Part shown: in pieces, positions 5,770-9,892 of the stretch
How positions within the stretch are numbered: position 1 is the stretch's first letter
How the letters are laid out: every line of letters begins with the position of its first letter
Assembly: GCA_016213125.1 (NCBI GenBank)
Contig: JACRBR010000146.1
Coordinates: forward strand, 1 to 9,892
Direction: 5' to 3'
From: Chloroflexota bacterium
Lineage (GTDB): Bacteria; Chloroflexota; Dehalococcoidia; DSTF01; JACRBR01
Length of the DNA stretch: 9,892 nt
Made by a program: the position numbers and the translations under genes
The notes under the pieces: model-generated
Databases searched by the model: none
Told to the model about the DNA's origin: nothing
Seen by the model: only the letters and a program-made list of their open reading frames with translations

Positions 5770-7653
5770 ATGCCAACCTTCGAAGAGCTACGCCAGCAGG
5801 GACAAGCCGCCTGGGCCGCTGTCGAAAAGCCCGAGCGGCCCCGCTTCGTCGTCTCCATCAACACCTCGTCGATCGCGGCAGGCGCACGCGAGACCTACGC
5901 CGCACTCGAGAAGCTCGCGCCGTCGCTCGGCTTCGACCTCATGCAAACCGGCGACGACGGCATCACCTGGGCCGAGCCCATCGTCCAGGTCCGCAAGCCC
6001 GACGGCCAGCACGTCCTTTACGGCAATGTCACCGCCGACAGGACCGAGGCATTCGCCGCCGCCGCGGTGAAGGGCGTCGCACAGGACCACGCCGTCGGCG
6101 TCATCCACGGTTCGGCCGAAGGCGTGCCGATGCTCTGGGACCTTGACTGGGCGAAGATGCAGGTCCGCTGGCTCATGTACAACTGCGGCGTCATCGACCC
6201 CGAGAGCATCGACCACTACATCGGCCGAGGCGGCTACCAGCAGTTCATCGATGCCGCGCAGATGTCCCGCGACGACTTGATCAACATCGTCAAAGGCTCG
6301 ACGCTGCGCGGCCACTCCGGCTCGTTCTTCTCCACCGGCACCAAGTGGCAGTTCCTGAAGGACGCGGCCACTGAGCCGAAGTACCTCGTCTGCAACGCCG
6401 ACGAGGGCGACCCCGGCGGCTGGGTGAACCGGGTCGTCATGGAGAGTGACCCTCACATGCTCATCGAGGGCCTCCTCATCGGCGCCTACGCTACCGGCGC
6501 CACCTGGGGCTGGATCTACCTGCGCGAGGAGTACCCCCTCGCCTACGAGCGCCTCAACAACGCCATCGCCGCCTGCCGCGAGCGCGGCATCCTCGGCGAG
6601 GACGCGCTCGGCACCGGCGTGAAGTTCGACTGCGAGGTCGTCCGCGGCGCCGGCGCCTACGTCTGCGGCGACGAGACCGGCCTCATCTCCAGCATTAACG
6701 ACGAGCGCGGCATGCCCCGTATCAAGCCGCCCTTCCCCGCCCAGTCCGGCGTCCTTGGCAAGCCCACCAACGTCAACAACGTCGAGACCTACGCCTGCGT
6801 CACCACGCTCCTGCGCGTCGGCGCCGAGACGTTCAGCAGCGTCGGCACGGAGGCCAATCGCGGCACGAAGATGTTCACTCTCTCCGGCGCCTGCGAGAAG
6901 ACCGGCTGCATCGAAGTCCCCTTCGGGATCAAGGTCAACGAACTCCTCGCCGGCATCGGAGGCATCGCCAACGGCAGGCAGTTCAAGGCACTCCAGCAGG
7001 GCGGCCCGCTCTCCGGCCTTCTACCTGCAAGCATCGCCGGCGACCTCGCGCTCGAGCCCGAGCCGTTCCGCGCCCTCGGCGTCGGCATGGGCGGCGGCGG
7101 GCTGATCTTTCTCGATGACACCCACTGCGTCGTCGACCTGAATGTCATGGTGGCCCACTTCGTCGAGGACGAGTCCTGCGCCCGTTGCACCACCTGCCGC
7201 ATCGGCAACCAGCGCATGGTCGAGATCTTCGAGCGCACCGCTCGCGGCGAAGGCCGCGAGGAGGACGAAGGCCGCCTTACGCAGCTCTTCGCCTCGATGG
7301 TGTTCTCCAACTGCCTGCACGGCGCGCTCTCGCCCACCATCGCCCGCAACACGCTCCAGTACTTCCGCGAAGAGTACGACGCGCACCTGCACGAGCATCG
7401 CTGCCCCGCGAAGGTTTGCCAGGGCCTCATCAAGTACGTGGTTGTCGGCAACTCGCCCGCGCTGGCCGAGGCCGCGAAGATCTGCCCCGACCACATCGCC
7501 GCCTCAGGCCCCCAGCCCGATACCGACGGCCGTTGCTCCCGCGGCGGCGCCTGCTGCGACGTCGCCCCCGGCGACATCGCCGTTGAGGACCGCTACACCG
7601 ACATCGTCCCGCTCCGCGTCATCGCCCCCGCCGACGTCGCCCGCTCCGGCTAG
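5770..7653 (+). CDS. nuoF: NuoF/HydB-like FMN flavoprotein subunit with degenerate flanking Fe-S domains
   Basis: This 627-residue protein has the layout of HndC/HydB-type NAD(P)-binding subunits. Residues 1-130 are a thioredoxin-like domain in which the four [2Fe-2S] cysteine positions read Ser29, Ser34, Asp62 and Thr66. The FMN/NADH core (about 150-400) contains RGHSGSFFSTGTKW (180-193, normally RGRGGxGFPTGxKW), CNADEGDPG (208-216), GAGAYVCGDET (293-303, usually CGEET) and PPFPAQSG.LGKPT.VNNVET. A SLBB-like segment follows, then the intact [4Fe-4S] site Cys470, Cys473, Cys476 and Cys515. The C-terminal ferredoxin-like domain (545-610) keeps only Cys572, Cys589 and Cys595 of eight expected ligands. 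The frame is open back to 5707, but ATG 5770 with GAGAGG just upstream is chosen because the extra codons lie in the palindromic repeat. Expected role: electron exchange between NAD(P)H and NuoE through FMN. The partner enzyme is unknown. Confidence 0.88.
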   Translation: MPTFEELRQQGQAAWAAVEKPERPRFVVSINTSSIAAGARETYAALEKLAPSLGFDLMQTGDDGITWAEPIVQVRKPDGQHVLYGNVTADRTEAFAAAAVKGVAQDHAVGVIHGSAEGVPMLWDLDWAKMQVRWLMYNCGVIDPESIDHYIGRGGYQQFIDAAQMSRDDLINIVKGSTLRGHSGSFFSTGTKWQFLKDAATEPKYLVCNADEGDPGGWVNRVVMESDPHMLIEGLLIGAYATGATWGWIYLREEYPLAYERLNNAIAACRERGILGEDALGTGVKFDCEVVRGAGAYVCGDETGLISSINDERGMPRIKPPFPAQSGVLGKPTNVNNVETYACVTTLLRVGAETFSSVGTEANRGTKMFTLSGACEKTGCIEVPFGIKVNELLAGIGGIANGRQFKALQQGGPLSGLLPASIAGDLALEPEPFRALGVGMGGGGLIFLDDTHCVVDLNVMVAHFVEDESCARCTTCRIGNQRMVEIFERTARGEGREEDEGRLTQLFASMVFSNCLHGALSPTIARNTLQYFREEYDAHLHEHRCPAKVCQGLIKYVVVGNSPALAEAAKICPDHIAASGPQPDTDGRCSRGGACCDVAPGDIAVEDRYTDIVPLRVIAPADVARSG

Positions 7654-7727
7654 CTAACTGACATCCTGGGGAAGCCCCTTGTGCTCTACCCGGATGCGCC
7701 CGCCCGACGCCCGACGACCGATCAAAC

Positions 7728-8555
7728 TTAATCCGTAAACAGAATCGTGAAGTACTTCATCCCCGTCGCGTCCACCGCCAGCGCGATCCCCGCGTCCGTG
7801 TAGTTCGGGTTTACGATGTTCGCGTGGTGCGAAGGGCTGTCCCACAACGCCTGTTCGGCGACTGACGCGGCCTGGTCGTCCGGATAGTTGTTCTTCGCCA
7901 GGTTCTCGCCCGCCCAGCCGTAAGGCACACCATAGTCGTCCATCAGTGCGAACACGTTCTTCCCTGTGATCGGGCTCGTGTGCGCGAAGTAGTTGTACTC
8001 CGCCATCTCCCGCGACCGCATCTGCGCGATCGCGTTCAGGTACCCGTTCTCCCGAAGCGGTGGCAGTCCCACGCTCGCGCGCCGTGCGTTCGTCCCGTCG
8101 AACAGCGCGCGGGAATACCCGTCCATTCCCGCCGGCGATAGGCCGCCGCTCGCCACGGGCGGAGGTGGTGGGACCGGTGTCGCGGTCGGGGGCGGAGGCG
8201 GCGGCGGAAGCGCGGGCTGAGCCGTCGCCGTAGGTGGCACGGGCGTGTTCGTGGGTGGCACCGGTGTGCTGGTGCTCGTCGCCGTGGCCGTGGGCGTGGG
8301 CGTGGGCGTGTACGTCACTGTTTCGGTGGCGGTAGCTGATGCGGTAGACGTGCCCGTTGCTGTAGCCGTCGCAGGCGTGGCGCCGCCGCCGGCCCCGGCT
8401 CCCGTCGCGGCCGATAGCACGAACAACCCCGCGATTGACGCGAACAGCACCGTTGCCCAGGCCGCCACGCGCTCGTGCGTCCGCAGGCCCGCGAGCGCGT
8501 ACTCGGTGATACTCGAAGTGTTCTCCTGGGTCGTCATCGCCCGCCTGTCCAGCAT
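7728..8555 (-). CDS. Membrane-anchored CAP/SCP-domain protein
   Basis: This 275-residue protein has a short cytoplasmic N-terminus, one hydrophobic segment (about 31-50) and a long extracytoplasmic linker rich in Thr, Ala and Pro (about 59-136, with poly-Pro runs). A C-terminal CAP domain (about 145-275) follows. CAP landmarks are FDGTNARRASVGLPPL (152-167), FAHTSP with His192, GENLA (216-220, Glu217), and WDSPSHHANI with His243/244, followed by GIALA. This is the YkwD/SCP-like bacterial group, extracellular proteins of mostly unknown activity. The linker is encoded partly by a short GTGGGC tandem (8290-8307 on the plus strand). The start is uncertain: ATG 8555 lies inside a 16-bp inverted repeat, and ATG 8537 (Met7) is an equally plausible start. 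Neither has a good ribosome binding site. The gene converges with nuoF. Confidence 0.88.
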   Translation of the reverse strand: MLDRRAMTTQENTSSITEYALAGLRTHERVAAWATVLFASIAGLFVLSAATGAGAGGGATPATATATGTSTASATATETVTYTPTPTPTATATSTSTPVPPTNTPVPPTATAQPALPPPPPPPTATPVPPPPPVASGGLSPAGMDGYSRALFDGTNARRASVGLPPLRENGYLNAIAQMRSREMAEYNYFAHTSPITGKNVFALMDDYGVPYGWAGENLAKNNYPDDQAASVAEQALWDSPSHHANIVNPNYTDAGIALAVDATGMKYFTILFTD

Positions 8556-8601
8556 CCCTAGGGGACTCCCTGATATGTCCCCTAGGGATGCTCGGCAGGC
8601 G
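8542..8601. repeat. Long inverted repeat over the CAP gene start
   Basis: AGCATCCCTAGGGGAC (8551-8566) is perfectly inverted as GTCCCCTAGGGATGCT (8577-8592) around a 10-base loop. Past a short mismatch, CGCCTG (8542-8547) and CAGGCG (8596-8601) continue the same symmetry. Each arm contains its own palindrome CCCTAGGG (8556-8563 and 8580-8587), so the element can be read as two inward-facing palindromic sites or one large cruciform. No U-tract follows on either strand, so it is not a typical terminator. The loop holds TATCAG on the minus strand, a weak -10 candidate for the CAP gene, which would suit an operator. Confidence 0.75.
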
Positions 8602-8881
8602 CGGCGGACCCCTTAAGGGCTTCAGGTCCAGGCCACACGGCGGAGCCCGGTTCTGTGACCTTGCTGCAAGCTCCCTGCCATGCTCAGCCAGGCGGCAGCC
8701 GGTCGCGGATAGGTGCCTGCACCCCCGAACCGCGTCTCGATGTGCGCGCGATTGCCCGCGCGATGGGCCCCTGTTACGATCCGGTGGATGGGTCGCTTCC
8801 GCGGCCCTTTGTCATGTACAGCGCGAGCCGCGACAGGACGCACACGTCGTGGGCGCGCACTCCAGGGGGACTCAAGACGCC
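8556..8881. other. Divergent intergenic region between the CAP and acyl-CoA synthetase genes
   Basis: This 326-base region has no supported gene. It holds most of the long inverted repeat (8542-8601), an isolated perfect palindrome CCCTTAAGGG (8610-8619), and a promoter for the rightward gene (8752-8780). Short reading frames here overlap the synthetase gene in another frame and show no recognisable protein pattern. I see no tRNA or riboswitch. Confidence 0.6.
8752..8780 (+). promoter_or_regulatory. Promoter upstream of the acyl-CoA synthetase gene
   Basis: TTGCCC (8752-8757), 17-base spacer, TACGAT (8775-8780), with TG at 8772-8773 making a full extended -10 (TGTTACGAT). The predicted start near 8787 gives a leader of about 95 bases before ATG 8882. 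Good spacing and the extended -10 make this one of the stronger promoter calls in the window. Confidence 0.5.
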
Positions 8882-9892
8882 ATGCCGGAAGGCAGCTTCG
8901 CCGCGCTCGACTTCATGTTTCACCCACGGTCGCTCGCCGTCGTCGGGGCCTCCACGCACGAAGGCCCGGGCTCGTTCGTCAGCGCGACGAAGGAGATGGG
9001 CTTCAAGGGTGAGCTGTATCCCGTGAATCCCAAGGCCGAGGAGATCCAGGGGCTCAAGTGCTATCCAAGCCTCTCCGCCATTCCGGGCCACGTCGATCAC
9101 GTGATCTCGTCGATCCCCCTCCGCTTCGTCGAAGCGCTCATGGAAGAGTGCGTCGCGAAGAAGGTGAAGGTCGTCCACTTCTTCACCGCGGGCTTCAGCG
9201 AAACGGGCGATGAAGATGCCGCCGCGCTCGAACGCCGGGTCCTGGCGCTTGCGAAGGGCGCTGGCATCCGCGTCATTGGCCCCAACTGCATGGGCCTCTA
9301 CGTCCCCGCCTCGGGGCTGTCCTTCATGCCGGGCCTCCCGACCGAGCCCGGCTCCGTCGCCATGCTCTCGCAGAGCGGCGCCAACGCCGGCGAGTTCAGC
9401 CGCACCGCATCGGCGCGCGGCCTGCGCTACAGCAAGGTCGTCAGCTACGGCAACGGCACCGATATCCGCGAGTCAGAGCTGCTGGAGTACGCCGCCGAAG
9501 ACGCCGACACTGCGGTGATCGCCAGCTACATCGAGGGCATCACCGATGGCGCCCATTTCATGCGCGCGCTCCGAAAAGCCGCCGCCGCCAAGCCCGTCGT
9601 CATCCTGAAGGGCGGCCGCACCGAGGCAGGCTCGCGCGCGACGGCCTCGCACACGGGAAGCCTCGCCGGCTCGCTGCAGATCTTCGACGCCGCAGTGCGC
9701 CAGGCCGGCGCCGTCCGCGTCGACCGCATGGAGGAGCTGGTCGACCAGGTGGTCGCCTTCCGCTTCCTCGGTTCCCTCCCCGGGCCGCGCGCCGGCATCG
9801 TCGGCGGTGGCGGCGGCTACAGCGTCCTCGCCTCCGACGAGATCGGCGCCTCTGGCCTCGAGATGCCCGCGCTCCCCGCCGACATCCAGCAG
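8882..9892 (+). CDS. NDP-forming acyl-CoA synthetase (acetyl-CoA synthetase, ADP-forming), N-terminal part
   Basis: The frame is open from ATG 8882 to the right edge: 337 codons, no stop, gene cut by the window. The order of motifs is that of the ACD / succinyl-CoA-synthetase superfamily. A CoA-binding Rossmann domain opens with FMFHPRSLAVVGAS (11-24) and runs through YPVNP (46-50) and GPNCMGLY (133-140). A second flavodoxin-like domain follows with LSQSGA (162-167) and VSYGNGTDI (187-195), then the phosphohistidine loop ASHTGSLAGS (255-264) with His257 in place. These enzymes convert acyl-CoA, ADP and phosphate to acid, ATP and CoA, or run in reverse; the acyl substrate cannot be inferred. 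The ATP-grasp part, if fused, would be beyond the edge. AGGGGGA (8864-8870) lies 11 bases before the ATG, slightly far; GTG 8849 is an in-frame alternative. Confidence 0.9.
   Translation, partial: MPEGSFAALDFMFHPRSLAVVGASTHEGPGSFVSATKEMGFKGELYPVNPKAEEIQGLKCYPSLSAIPGHVDHVISSIPLRFVEALMEECVAKKVKVVHFFTAGFSETGDEDAAALERRVLALAKGAGIRVIGPNCMGLYVPASGLSFMPGLPTEPGSVAMLSQSGANAGEFSRTASARGLRYSKVVSYGNGTDIRESELLEYAAEDADTAVIASYIEGITDGAHFMRALRKAAAAKPVVILKGGRTEAGSRATASHTGSLAGSLQIFDAAVRQAGAVRVDRMEELVDQVVAFRFLGSLPGPRAGIVGGGGGYSVLASDEIGASGLEMPALPADIQQ

Noticed and set aside
7668..7678. GGGG-AAG-CCCC hairpin after nuoF as a terminator
   Set aside because: Only four base pairs and no U-tract; too weak to call.
8290..8307. 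GTGGGC tandem repeat as a regulatory or mobile repeat
   Set aside because: It is the coding sequence of the Thr-Pro linker of the CAP protein, so it is explained by protein composition.
8788..9012. A leaderless frame starting 7 bases after the TACGAT box (ATG 8788)
   Set aside because: Spacing fits, but the product is Arg-rich, has no family pattern and overlaps the acyl-CoA synthetase gene in another frame.
1..9892. CRISPR array, tRNA, rRNA, transposase, phage or defence genes
   Set aside because: Read both strands for them; no direct-repeat array, cloverleaf or recognisable mobile or defence protein is present.

Overview
The window is a high-GC bacterial chromosome segment that reads as a Chloroflexota genome, plausibly Dehalococcoidia or a relative. 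That assignment is inference. It rests on the Pro/Thr-rich linker of the CAP-domain protein (PTNTPVPPTATA style), an LppX/LolA-like lipoprotein, an Asp-box repeat protein, and the NuoE/NuoF and NDP-forming acyl-CoA synthetase repertoire. No rRNA, tRNA, CRISPR array, transposase or phage gene was found.

Layout, left to right: the C-terminal end of rarA/mgsA (+, cut by the window edge); a two-gene unit of an AHSA1/SRPBCC protein and an ArsR-family repressor (+), preceded by a good promoter and a nested concentric palindrome that looks like the repressor's operator; a six-Asp-box beta-propeller protein (+); the ribosome-rescue GTPase hflX (+); a convergent, compositionally different lipoprotein gene (-); a nuoE-nuoF-like pair (+) with a dispersed-repeat-like hairpin between the genes; a convergent membrane-anchored CAP/SCP-domain protein (-) whose start lies inside a 16-bp perfect inverted repeat; and the first 337 codons of an NDP-forming acyl-CoA synthetase (+), running off the right edge.

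How the genes work together: ArsR and SRPBCC probably form a self-regulated cassette. NuoE and the NuoF-like protein should form an FMN/Fe-S NAD(P)H-oxidising or NAD(P)+-reducing module, but no catalytic partner (formate dehydrogenase, hydrogenase or the rest of complex I) is encoded here. The other genes look functionally independent.

The most unusual point is the NuoF-like subunit. It has the three-part architecture of HndC/HydB-type subunits, but its N-terminal [2Fe-2S] domain has lost all four ligand cysteines and its C-terminal 2x[4Fe-4S] domain keeps only three of eight. The central [4Fe-4S] site and the four cysteines of NuoE are intact. The second strongest signal is the 38-bp concentric dyad over the SRPBCC-ArsR promoter. 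Several genes share a TACnnT-type -10 element, in some cases so close to the start codon that leaderless transcription is likely.
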